Of a stretch of 64,000 bases of DNA, positions 30,585 to 40,410 are shown piece after piece. Numbering within the stretch: position 1 is the stretch's first letter; every line of letters begins with the position of its first letter. The notes beneath the pieces are model-generated. The model did no database searches, was not told the DNA's origin, and was given only the letters and a program-made list of their open reading frames with translations. The translations under genes and the position numbers were made by a program. This DNA comes from Solanum dulcamara (lineage: Eukaryota; Streptophyta; Magnoliopsida; Solanales; Solanaceae), in NCBI RefSeq assembly GCF_947179165.1, contig NC_077240.1, positions 29,394,501 to 29,458,500 of the forward strand, given 5' to 3'.

Positions 30585-33500
30585 TCATGGAGGCTTTTTA
30601 ATCCGTTTGGTCTTCCTCCGTCTGAAGCTGGGCAGGCCGACTCTATCTAGCATGTAGTATCCTCGAGTACCAGGAGGTAGCTGCTGGAGGGTGGTGTAGT
30701 GGCCTGGAGTGGTAAGAATGTGACTGTGCTTGGAAAGAGCATCCGCAGTGAAGTTTGCCTCCCTGTATACATGCCTGCAAGAAAAGAAAGCAAATAATTT
30801 GGAAATAACAACAAGGTCATGAGTTACCTGGTGAAGGCTCCACGGAGGTTTCGTTTGATGATTGATCCATTTAGTGAGCAACTCCGAGTCAACTTCTAGG
30901 ATAACGTGCTGAAAGCCTTTTTGAATGCACCATTTAAGCCCATAAACTGCCGCCTCTAGTTCGGCTTGATTGTTGGTTCCCTCCCCTAACGGTATGGCAT
31001 AGGCGAAGATGAATTTACCCATGTGATCTCTTAAGATTCCACCCCCCCCAGTTGGCCCCGGATTACCCAACGCACTGCCGTCAGTGTTCAGCTTGACGAA
31101 ACCTAGTTGTGGCTTAATCCACGAGACTTGGGTGATCTTAATCTCATGAGTACACTTATCTATACAGGAGATGGTGTGGATCCAGTTCGAGGGCCAATGG
31201 ATATAGGGGTACGCGACTCTAAGGAGATTTGAGATGTCCTTGAAAATTGCAAATTTCACTCTCGCCAAACTAGAACTCTTCCCCCCGTATTTGCTCGCGC
31301 ACCTATTCTTCCACAAATTCCAACATATAAATATTGGGGTGGAGTGAAGGATAAGTTTGTGGGCTTCTGTGCGGTAATTGCGAAGCCACCAACTCATAAC
31401 AAGAGGTTTGAGGGGTGTGGCTTCATGCCTTATGCCTAGGGAATCTGAGAAATAACGCCAAATATTCCTAGCGAATTGGCCAGTGCTGAAAATGTGCTCT
31501 ATGGTATCCGGACCTGGAATATGGCAGCAACAACATGGAGTGGAATCATAGCCGAATGCAGTTAGCTTTTCCTCCGTTGGCAGCTTGCCTCTAAAAGCCC
31601 TCCACAACAAAAAAGAGCATTTAAAGGGGATGTTTTTGTGCCAAGTGTAATAGTCGGAAAATGTCTTGGTCCGGTGTTCCCTGACAACCTGCCATGCCGA
31701 GGAACATGTGAAGTTCCCATTGGTGTTAGGCTTCCAAATGGCCTGATCGGGTGTGTTTCCTTGCATCTGAAATGTGGAAGAAGTAATGAGAGGGACGAGT
31801 TGCACTGGTGCCAACTGATTTAGCATATCGATGTTCCATTGCCCATTTATAAGAAAATCAGCCACCCTCGCGTTGCTTGCGTTTCCCAATTCCTGCCTAT
31901 AGTTGGTTAAGGGGCCAATACCTAGCCAATCGTCCCACCAAAAATAACACGAACCCGAGTGAAGCCTCCATTGAATGTGAGGTTCAGCAATGTGTTTGTT
32001 GTGCATCATGTGTTTCCATACAAGCGACTGGCCAGAATGGAATTTTTTTCTGATGGGGTTGGCTCTCTGACAGTATTTGGCTCTAAGGAACTCACCCCAC
32101 AACGTTGGTTTAGCTCTAAAGATCCACCATTGCTTGAGTTGGAGAGATTTACACATATCTGTAGTTCTCCTCAACCCAATACCTCCTTCGTCATATGGAT
32201 AACAAAGTTTTTTCCATGAAGCCCAATGGTATTTTTTCTTGTTATCCTTCCACCCCCAGAAAAAATCAGCGGTGACTCTCTCAATCTGTTTGAGAGTAGT
32301 ACGGGGGGGAGTAATGGCCGAAAGAAGGTGAATGGGGAGCGACTGAAGTACGTATTTCACGAGTGTAGCTCTACCACCGTAGCTGAGGATTTTGGAGTGC
32401 CACCCTCTAATTCTGTTGACAACCTTAGAGACCATGTTCGTGTAGTACATGACTCTTTGCCTGCCAATGTACAGAGGACAACCTAAGTAGGTGATGGGAC
32501 TATGCTTCTGAGTGAAACCCATAACCTGTTTCACCGTTTCCACATTGTCTTGGAGTGCATTGGGATGCATCATGAAGTGGCTCTTATTTTTGTTTATAAG
32601 CTGCCCCGATGTCTTTTCATACAGAGTCAAGGTCTTCATGATAATTTGAAGAATTTCCCTCCTTCCGGAGGAAAAGATGATAACATCATCCGCAAAACTC
32701 AAATGGTTAATTTGTGGGCCTCTTTTCTTCATATAAAAACCATGATAGAAGTGGTAATTATGAAGACTATTCAGCATTCTGGAAAGCACCTCTGCTCCCA
32801 AAATGAATAGAGCGGGAGCAAGAGGATCACCCTGTTTGAGCCCTCTGGTGGAATGGAAAAAACCATGTCTAGATCCATTAATAATAACAGAGTACCAATT
32901 GTTAGACATGATTCGCCAAATCATATCAATAAAGGTCTCACCGAAGCCCATCCTTCTCAGTACCAGACAAGTATAAGACCAGGAGACTCTATCATATGCT
33001 TTGGCCATGTCTAACTTGATAACCACGTTGTCACCAATAACGGGCTTTCTGATATCGTGGATAATCTCCTGTGCTAGCATGATATTTTCGGAGATGCTTC
33101 TTCCTTTTACAAATCCAGATTGATTGGGAGAAATAAGAACGGGGAGAATCGGTGCAAGCCTGAGGCTAATGAGTTTTGATATGATCTTATTGGTGAAGTT
33201 ACTGAGACTAATGGGTCTATAGTCAGAGAGTGTGTTGGGGTGATCTACCTTAGGGAGCAAGACCAAACAAGCATGAGAAAAGAATTTAGGCATAGCATAC
33301 CCTCCGAAGAAAGAAGTAATGACTGCTAGTAGGTCCTCCGAAATAATCTCCCAGCAAGTTTGGAAGAATTTTCCATTCATACCATCTGGACCAGCTGCAG
33401 AGTTAGGATTCATGGAGAAGACCACATGTTTCAATTCTTCAATGGTAGGCGTGGCTTGAAGGATTTCATTTTGAGCATCTGTGATTATTTTAGGAATGTA

Positions 33501-34745
33501 ATTCAAGATGTTCTCCGGAATCGGAGATTGATCACCTGTGAATATTTGCTGAAAATGATCGCAAGCTGCTCTAGCAATGTGCTCGTCGCCCTGAATCCAA
33601 TCCCCTTCTTCGTTAGTAACCTTGTGAATGAATAGTCGCCTTCTCCTACCACGGATTAAAGCATGGAAATACTTAGTGTTAGCATCTCCATCCTTGAACC
33701 AATGTAGCTGAGTTTTTTGTTTGAGAATGTTTTCTTCAATTTTAAGAAATCTGATGTATTCGGAGTTGAGAGCATGCAATTGCATCCTATTCTCTTCATT
33801 ATTGGATACTATCAGATTTTCTTCGGCGATTTTCACTAGTTCTTCATATTCCCTAACCTTGGCAAAAATGTCGCCGAATTCCACTCGCGACCATTTGCTA
33901 AGTGTGGAGGAAAGCCTTTTCATTTTTTGGTGAAAGGACCACATTGGGTTCCCTGTCATGGGTCTGTCCCAACAGGACTCTACAGTTTTGAGAAAAGTAG
34001 GGTTATCCACCCAACAGTTCAAGAATTTAAAATATTTAATAGTGGAATCCTGTCTTTCATTCATTTCTATAAGTAGAGGGTTATGGTCAGAACCAGTAGA
34101 GGGGAGATGGGTGACTGAAGTGTGAGGCATAGCGGCTAACCAGTTATCGGACACCATAGCTCTATCGAGTCGCTTCCATATTCTTTTATGCATATCTCGT
34201 TGATTACACCAAGTGTAGTCTGAGCCATGATACCCCAAATCTGTTAGGCCACATGCTTCAATAACGCTAATGAATTCAAAGCTTTTGTTCATGTTGTAAG
34301 AGATTCCACCTAGTTTCTCATTCGTGGAGGTGATGACATTGAAGTCCCCAACTGTGCACCATGGAAGGTTAGTGGAAGCGTGATGCATAAGCCTATCCCA
34401 AAGCGGTCTTCTAGGAGTATCTTTGCATTTTCCATAAACAAATGTCATGAGAAATGCACTTTGATGCTCTACATGTTTCATCTCGCAAGTTATCTGTTGG
34501 TCGTCAACGTCGATAACTTTACAATCAACATCCTGTGTCCAGAAGATCCAAATCTTACCATTAGGATTGCACACGGACCTATCCATACCAAGGTTGATTC
34601 CAAAGCTTTGGAGATGAACATTGTTAGAGAAAGGTTCTAGGATGGAGATTATGGACGTTTGGTGGATATGTGTGAGCGACTTAAGTCTATCTATGACGCC
34701 TTTGGTATTGATTCCCCTAGCATTCCATATAATTGTGCTAATCAT
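30585..34745 (-). CDS. LINE ORF2: endonuclease, reverse transcriptase and RNase H, 1386 aa
   Basis: The protein nicks target DNA and reverse transcribes the LINE RNA at the nick. The apurinic-type endonuclease fills about residues 1-225: WNARGIN (7-13), Glu in ILEPFSN (about 37), VGDFNV (132-137), and TGSDHNPL near 218-225 with the catalytic Asp-His pair. RT spans about 440-760, with SDYRPISLSN, KLDMAKAYDRVSW (first catalytic Asp) and FADDVIIFSSG (about 684-694). A zf-RVT-like segment follows (FKCSFLLWRAFRGKLPTEE, CCCCHIPG, EHIF). RNase H is C-terminal (about 1225-1350: LNTDGSALGNPGPTGGGGIL, NNQAELEAAVYGL, EANFTADALSKH). Length and domains are complete. Its ATG overlaps the ORF1 stop as ATGA. 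Confidence 0.95.
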   Translation of the reverse strand: MISTIIWNARGINTKGVIDRLKSLTHIHQTSIISILEPFSNNVHLQSFGINLGMDRSVCNPNGKIWIFWTQDVDCKVIDVDDQQITCEMKHVEHQSAFLMTFVYGKCKDTPRRPLWDRLMHHASTNLPWCTVGDFNVITSTNEKLGGISYNMNKSFEFISVIEACGLTDLGYHGSDYTWCNQRDMHKRIWKRLDRAMVSDNWLAAMPHTSVTHLPSTGSDHNPLLIEMNERQDSTIKYFKFLNCWVDNPTFLKTVESCWDRPMTGNPMWSFHQKMKRLSSTLSKWSRVEFGDIFAKVREYEELVKIAEENLIVSNNEENRMQLHALNSEYIRFLKIEENILKQKTQLHWFKDGDANTKYFHALIRGRRRRLFIHKVTNEEGDWIQGDEHIARAACDHFQQIFTGDQSPIPENILNYIPKIITDAQNEILQATPTIEELKHVVFSMNPNSAAGPDGMNGKFFQTCWEIISEDLLAVITSFFGGYAMPKFFSHACLVLLPKVDHPNTLSDYRPISLSNFTNKIISKLISLRLAPILPVLISPNQSGFVKGRSISENIMLAQEIIHDIRKPVIGDNVVIKLDMAKAYDRVSWSYTCLVLRRMGFGETFIDMIWRIMSNNWYSVIINGSRHGFFHSTRGLKQGDPLAPALFILGAEVLSRMLNSLHNYHFYHGFYMKKRGPQINHLSFADDVIIFSSGRREILQIIMKTLTLYEKTSGQLINKNKSHFMMHPNALQDNVETVKQVMGFTQKHSPITYLGCPLYIGRQRVMYYTNMVSKVVNRIRGWHSKILSYGGRATLVKYVLQSLPIHLLSAITPPRTTLKQIERVTADFFWGWKDNKKKYHWASWKKLCYPYDEGGIGLRRTTDMCKSLQLKQWWIFRAKPTLWGEFLRAKYCQRANPIRKKFHSGQSLVWKHMMHNKHIAEPHIQWRLHSGSCYFWWDDWLGIGPLTNYRQELGNASNARVADFLINGQWNIDMLNQLAPVQLVPLITSSTFQMQGNTPDQAIWKPNTNGNFTCSSAWQVVREHRTKTFSDYYTWHKNIPFKCSFLLWRAFRGKLPTEEKLTAFGYDSTPCCCCHIPGPDTIEHIFSTGQFARNIWRYFSDSLGIRHEATPLKPLVMSWWLRNYRTEAHKLILHSTPIFICWNLWKNRCASKYGGKSSSLARVKFAIFKDISNLLRVAYPYIHWPSNWIHTISCIDKCTHEIKITQVSWIKPQLGFVKLNTDGSALGNPGPTGGGGILRDHMGKFIFAYAIPLGEGTNNQAELEAAVYGLKWCIQKGFQHVILEVDSELLTKWINHQTKPPWSLHQVTHDLVVISKLFAFFSCRHVYREANFTADALSKHSHILTTPGHYTTLQQLPPGTRGYYMLDRVGLPSFRRRKTKRIKKPP

Positions 34746-35595
34746 TGATGGGATCTAAGGTTACGGAGCCTAGTGTTTGGTCTGTTACTAGGAGCATGAA
34801 TAGTAGTAATTTTAGGATTGTGGTGAACCCCTGTAGGTGATAATCCTTGCTCACTAGCTAGTTGGTTCATTTCATCGTTCGTGATTTTAGTCGTGATCCT
34901 AGAAGGTGCAGCTGTACTATTTGATAGTTCAACAGTCTCTTCTTCATCCTCTAACCCAACCTCACTTTGAAAGTCTTTGTCGTATTCATCCTCCGAGTGT
35001 ATAACACCATATTCATCATCACTATCAGGAGCTGAGATCTGAGCCTCCTTAAAAGTGCATAGGATGTTGATGGCATTTTCAGGTTGCATAAGAGGAGCTG
35101 CTTGAATATTCAAAGGGGTAAGGTTAAGAGGATCTTCACCACCAAAATCTGGGCTTCTAATTGGGGTGTTCTGATCTAGGAGGACATACTTAGAGCAAAA
35201 GTTTGAAACCACCTTACCAATGGTATCGTTTTCAACTCTATCAGCAGCAGTGTTTGTAGTGGTAGAGGTTGAAACTTCGTTTTGCTTTTCTAATTTCTTC
35301 TTTCTAGCTCTCTTTCTCCTTAGATTTTTAAAGTTACTAGGACTAGTTGAGAATTCTATATCATTAGTGTTGGAAATGTCTTGTTGTTTGGTGATAGAAA
35401 CTTGCACTTGGTGGGAACAAGGACTAGGCACATGGTCACTTGAGGTTGTGCTGAAACTGTAGCCATTAATTGGGTCATTTTCAGCCCTCTCAATGTGACC
35501 AACCCTTTGTTTTTGGTGCTGAAAAGTTGTAAGTGTAAGGGCCATAGGCTGAAAATTTTGTTCTTTCAATCTAGGAGCTGGACCACCTTCTAAAA
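34742..35595 (-). pseudogene. LINE ORF1 (gag-like), 5'-truncated
   Basis: The frame is open to TGA at 34742-34744 and encodes a low-complexity, charged protein: a basic stretch LRRKRARKKKLEKQNE, then an acidic stretch (DSDDEYGVIHSEDEYDKDF, LEDEEETVEL). This fits the C-terminal part of plant LINE ORF1; the DUF4283 and CCHC zinc-knuckle parts expected upstream are absent. The frame extends to an ATG at 35620, but 35596-35620 is target-site and flanking DNA, so that start is fortuitous. Confidence 0.75.
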
Positions 35596-35611
35596 AGGTA
35601 GTTGCTTTATT
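35596..35611. repeat. LINE target-site duplication, right copy
   Basis: AGGTAGTTGCTTTATT, the second copy of the 16-bp target site, marks the 5' end of the minus-strand LINE. Confidence 0.88.
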
Positions 35612-36390
35612 AGGATCCATATTTAGACTTTAGTCAACTTATTATAAAGTTATTCCAAATTTGACAAATTGCATTCCTCCTCCTTTTCCTCCTCTGGACC
35701 TTCAAGTTGAAATTTTAAATTCGAAGGTTTGAAGTATTCTTATGAAGCTGCTAAACTTTAAAAACTTAATAAATTTCGACTATTGCCTAATTAGAGATCC
35801 TAAAAAGACTATTTATGCCCTTCTCCCTGAGTAACGCCCGTCGATGCTTAGGCAGAAAGGAAATCACATATATTTAATTTTTAAATTTTGCCACAATTAA
35901 GATTTGTAACCATATATAGTCTCTCATGACTAAATGTTTGTCGTGTTTTGTTGACTCATCCATTTTTTTTGGTCAACTAGTAGGAAGATTTTAACAAAAC
36001 ACTTTGGTTTTATTTTACACCCAACATATTCGGATTTTAAAATGATTAACCACAAAACAAATGAAACAATCCATTGAGTAATATAGTATTCCTTTTAGAC
36101 CATATTAAGTAAATTATTGAAATTTTTCATTATTCAAAATAAATAAATTATTTAATATTCAAGAGAATTATTGATTTTTTTTATATATTTATCCTCGATT
36201 GGTTGAGATTCTTTATATTTTGAGAATAATTTAAAAACAATAATGAAAAATTTAGCATTTTATTAATGTCCCAATTTATTTATTTTTATAGACCAGAGAG
36301 TATTATGCAACTCGACAAAACTCTGTATCAACTGTGTAGTTGTCCGCAAAACTAAACGACCGTGTAGTGATACTCAAGTCGAATCAATTA
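35612..36390. other. AT-rich spacer, no gene seen
   Basis: No domain-bearing open frame. It would be the pre-insertion continuation of the sequence left of the LINE. Confidence 0.4.
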
Positions 36391-37007
36391 CTCCCTCCGT
36401 CCTTATTTATTTATCAAATATTTTTTAATTTGATATTCATTTTTATTTATTATTTTTAATAAATCAAGGAAGGATAATTTTTTGGGGCATGTTACCTAAA
36501 TTTTATAGTGATTTTTCCTAATTACATTCTATTCCTACTCTTTTAAAAATTACTTGAAATTCCTTCTTTTTGGTCACATCCAGATACAATACGTACGTCC
36601 TGATACATTGTGTGAAGTGATTTATCCAATAGATACATCGCGTAAAATGATGTATCTAACGTCTTGATACATCACATAAAGTGATGTATCTGACTGATAC
36701 ATCGCGTATAGTAATGTATCAAAAAATAGGAGAAAGTAGGGATTTTTGTAATTATTTCAAATGGTAGGAAATTTTAGAGAATATGGTAAAATAAGTTGTG
36801 TATTTAAGTAAATTTTTTCTAATTGTTTCTTCCTATTATATTTAATTTATTAATATTGATTTAATGTCTTCAAAAAATATAGTGAGTAAATATATTTAAA
36901 AATCTACTAATTAATAAGGATAAAATAGTAAATTCACTATAACAATCATCGTTTTCTTAATAGATGTTTCAAGTCAAAATTTGACAAATAAAAAGAGATG
37001 GAGGGAA
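36391..37007. mobile_element. Stowaway-like MITE with a nested insertion
   Basis: Ends CTCCCTCCGTCCTTATTTAT (left) and GACAAATAAAAAGAGATGGA (right) are inverted repeats flanked by TA (36389-36390 and 37008-37009). The internal phrases AAATCAAGGAAGGA and AGTGAGTAAATAT match the MITE at 37420-37676, which lacks about 340 bp found here between about 36484 and 36828. Confidence 0.82.
36484..36828. mobile_element. Nested element with ATACATC/GATGTAT hairpin repeats
   Basis: Relative to the sister MITE this block is extra. Its centre carries alternating copies of GATACATCGCGTA and GTGATGTATCTGA (36580-36722), able to form several short hairpins. Edges show AGTGATTTTTCCTAATT and AAATTTTTTCTAATT, possibly a diverged target duplication. 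No family was assigned. Confidence 0.55.
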
Positions 37008-37419
37008 TAACTATTTTCATGTGTCTGAACTGACTATGCTAAATGGATGTATTAACTCAATTGGAAAAGGGTCTAACATGCCCTCAAACTATTAAAAATA
37101 ATATAAAAATATTTCATAAAATATCCTTAACATACACTTTTAAATCTAAAAATAATTTTTTCTTTAAAATAGCGCAATTTAGGAGGGGGGTGGGCGGGGG
37201 GGAGATTCCAACGGATTTACGCTATATCAATGTCAGTAAGATTCTTTGTCGTGTGATTAAAGCACAACAAATACACCTTGTCGAGATAAATTAATTCTAA
37301 CTTAATTCATTTGTTTGATCTAAATTAAAGTGCATATCAACATTGAGAACCTCTAAAGATCAAATGATATGCTCCTCCATTTATTTCATTTCTTGTCATT
37401 CAAACCTAATTGACGTGTA
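37008..37419. other. Spacer between two MITEs
   Basis: AT-rich apart from a G-rich run at about 37180-37205 (GGAGGGGGGTGGGCGGGGGG). No gene is seen. Confidence 0.4.
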
Positions 37420-37676
37420 CTTCCTCCCTTTTTATTTATTTATCAAATATATTTTTTATTTATTTATTATTTTTGATGAAGCAAGGAAGGACAATTTTTT
37501 TTATTATACCCTCAATTTATTAATATGGAGTAAATGTTTTTGAAAAATACAGTGAGTAAATATGCTTAAGACTTTATCAATTAATAAATATAAAATGATA
37601 AATTCATATATCAATCATTGTTTTCTTAATAAGTGTGTCAAGTCAAATTTTGACAAGTAAAAAGAAACGGAGGGAG
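37420..37676. mobile_element. Stowaway-like MITE, uninterrupted copy
   Basis: Ends CTTCCTCCCTTTTTATTTAT and GACAAGTAAAAAGAAACGGA are inverted repeats, flanked by TA at 37418-37419 and 37677-37678. It is 257 bp and the same family as 36391-37007. Confidence 0.85.
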
Positions 37677-37678
37677 TA

Positions 37679-38196
37679 TTAAATAAAATAAGGTATTTAA
37701 TTTTTTTTCCCTTTTTAAATTTGTATGAGGAGATCAATTAAAACCAAGAAAATCAATGACAAGTGAAATGTAAAATTCAATTATATATTTTTAAAGCAAA
37801 ATGTCAAGTAATATTCATTCGCACGGTGTTCTCAAATAGTAAATATGCATGCATACAATATTATGACTTGTTAGTTTGTTACTCTTAACTTTTTTATTTT
37901 TATAGATGAAAATAAAAATTATTAAGCATCATTTATTTATTAGAGAATTACGAGGATCAACAATGTTAATTAAGAAATTTAATACATAATTTATGTAAGA
38001 ATTATTAGATGAAAACCAAGTGTTAAGCGTTAGACATATCTATAATGTTCAATTAGCTGTTTAGAAGGTAAGCCTCGTAGAACAAAACCCCGTGCATAAA
38101 CCTCCAGATATTTTATCAATGCCACGCCCCAAAACGAGGCCGAACTACCTTTTATAACACTTTTAAAAATTTGGTCAGTTGTACTTCTTTTGTGGC
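37679..38196. other. AT-rich spacer, no gene seen
   Basis: TGCCACGCCCCAAAACGAGG (about 38118) resembles the starts of some gypsy LTRs but has no partner in the window. Confidence 0.35.
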
Positions 38197-39262
38197 CAAA
38201 ACGATCTATCTCCGTTGTTATGGATAGGCTAATGGGAAGTATTTTGGGCAAGAAAACTTCAGGTAGTAACTTCGAAAAAATTTAGCCTAGGCCAGACTTG
38301 GACGAATTCTAAGTCATGTGAGATCTAGGGTGACTTTGTGAATGATGGAGGATCGAATCTCTAATTTGATTGGGTAAGTTGATATCCAAGATGATACGGA
38401 GCATTTACGGCTTCGCGGAATCACATTCGGGTGAGTAAAACTCCCAGAATTGGACTTGGCATGAAGGGTATAATTTAATATGTCTTAGGGAGGGGTTGTG
38501 TTGTGAAATGGAGATTTAAAGCTCAAGTTCCGAACTCTCTATTTCCGTGCAACCCACTAAGAGGGAATTGTCCCGCAAGAGTGGGGCCACCAGAGCAGTA
38601 CATTCGCTACTTAAAGACGGAAAAAAAAAACAAAATAGTTTTATTCTGCAAAGATTGTTCTTAGAACATCAAGAGGCGACCCAGGGCGATTTTCATCATT
38701 TTCCTACGGATTTCCATGCTTAAGGTAAGAATTCTACTCCCCAAACTCATCATTCGATTCCTAAAACCCATAAACTATGATGGGTGGTTCTTGTCGGAGA
38801 GTTTTGGCCTGCGGGTAAGGATGGAAAATAACCCGAGGGTGAGGTTAGGATCATAGGTTTTGGTCTAGGAAGGGAATTATTATATAATTCATGTGTACTA
38901 GGCCATTGTATTGATCTTTTGTATATATGTGACTTGTTTTAGACCAAGAACAAGCTGAACGAACCCGTAAAGGGAAAACTCTTACACTTTAGGGTTGTTG
39001 AAGCTCGAATTCGAGGAAGGTGATGGTTTTATTTTCCGTACATATTTTATGTACTTGTTAAATTGCTTCATGGTATGTATGTGTGTATATGAATAATAAA
39101 GTACATCACCGAATAAGTGAAATGATCAATTGTTGGCCTGTTTTGTGATGAACTGATCTTGGTGACATAATGTTAAATACTGAATGTAATTGTGGTTGTT
39201 TTGTATATTGGGATAGGGTGTCACTTTTCGACACATAAATTTGATAGGATGTCACATTCCAA
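38197..39262 (+). repeat. 5' LTR of the gypsy element, 3'-truncated
   Basis: This aligns with 40411-41500: TTATGGATAGGC, ACTTGGACGAATTCTAAGT, GGCGACCCAGGGCGATTTTC, ACCAAGAACAAGCTGAACGA, GTGATGGTTTTATTT. Alignment ends within the TGTCAC repeats, where the sequence passes straight into integrase (HMDFIMGLPK). Confidence 0.85.
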
Positions 39263-40400
39263 TCACATGGACTTCATAATGGGACTTCCCAAGACTTTGG
39301 AAAGGTATGACTCTATTTGGGTGGTGGTTGACAGGTTGACAATGTCTACACACTCCATTCTGATTAGAGTGGACTATAATGTACAATAGTTGGCAAAGAT
39401 TTATGTGAAAGAGATAGTAAGGCTGCATTGGGTGCCTCTCTCTATTATTTCAGACTATGGTACGCAGTTCAATTCTAAATTTTAGGGAAAGTTGCATGAA
39501 GAGTTGGGAACTTAACTCACTTTCAACACTTTTTCCATCCACAGATAGATGGGTAGTCTGAAAGGACTATTCAAGTGCTGGAAGATATGTTGAGGGCTTG
39601 CGTGATCGACTTTAAGGGACATTAGGAAAAGTTCTTGCCATTGTGTGAGTTCTCCTACAATAATAGTTACCACTCTAGCATTAAAATGACAGTATTCAAT
39701 GCTCTTTATAGAAGGGGGTGCAGGTCTCCCATAAAGTGGTTTGAAGCTAGAGAAGTGGAGCCATTGGGGGTGGACTTGGTGAGGAATGCTCAGAATAAGG
39801 TAAGAAGCATCCAAGCTAAACTTCTAGAAGTTCAAAGTCGTCAAAAAAAGTATGCTGACCATAAAGTGAGGGACATGACATTCGAAGCTGGTGAGAAGGT
39901 GCTTCTAAAGGTATCAACCACTAAAGGGGTGATGAGGTTTGGTAAAAAAGGCAAACTCAGTCTTTGCTATATTGGCCCTTAGTCTTCGCTATATTGGTCC
40001 TTTTGAGATTCTCGATGGTGTAAGACCGGTGGCATACAGATTGACCTTACTACCTAGCTTGTCTGGGGTACATCTAGTATTTCATATGTCAATGCTGAAA
40101 AAGTATCGTGGATATGAGGACTACATCATTAAATAGGACTTGGTGTTGTTAGACAAGGATCTTCAATATGAAAAAGAGTCAGTTGCAATTCTTGATCGTG
40201 ATGTACGAAAGTTGAGGACTAAAGATATCAACATGGATAAAGTGCAATGGAAACATGTTCGATGGGGGAAGCTACTTGGGAGAATGAGAAGGACATGCGA
40301 GACAAGTATCCTCACTTGTTCGTCGAAACAGGTACTACTCTATCTTTACTTTAGCCCTGTTTTTCCTAACTGGTCACTCGAGGATAAGTGATGGGTAAAT
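39263..40400 (+). pseudogene. Gypsy integrase core, C-terminal domain and chromodomain-like pseudogene
   Basis: It begins MDFIMGLPKTLERYDSIWVV (first catalytic Asp), continues EIVRLHWVPLSIISDYGTQF (second Asp) and SERTIQVLEDML (Glu), then YNNSYHSSIKMTVFNALYRR, the GPY-type VMRFGKKGKLS...YIGPFEILDGV, VFHMSMLKKY and ILDRDVRKLRTKD. Stops occur near 39388, 39482, 39511, 39550 and 39978, and a short duplication (CTTTGCTATATTGGCCCTTA / CTTCGCTATATTGGTCCTTT, 39962-40000) shifts the frame. Confidence 0.85.
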
Positions 40401-40410
40401 TGGTATCTAT

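Larger units (their letters stand above)
30225..35595 (-). mobile_element. 5'-truncated L1-type LINE with intact ORF2
   Basis: On the minus strand the element has the C-terminal part of ORF1, a full ORF2, a 3' UTR and a poly-A tail (poly-T on the plus strand, 30225-30256). The 16-bp sequence AGGTAGTTGCTTTATT is present at both borders (30209-30224 and 35596-35611), the variable-length target duplication of target-primed LINE insertion. The right copy overlaps the first codons of the ORF1 frame, so the element is 5'-truncated within ORF1. The absence of stops in ORF2 points to recent insertion. Confidence 0.93.

Noticed and set aside
31638..35462. Several plus-strand open frames of 60-102 codons
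   Set aside because: They lie antisense to the LINE ORF2 and ORF1 and have no independent support.
38118..38140. Start of another gypsy LTR (TGCCACGCCCC)
   Set aside because: No matching end or second copy in the window; the alignment between the two LTRs begins only at about 38197.
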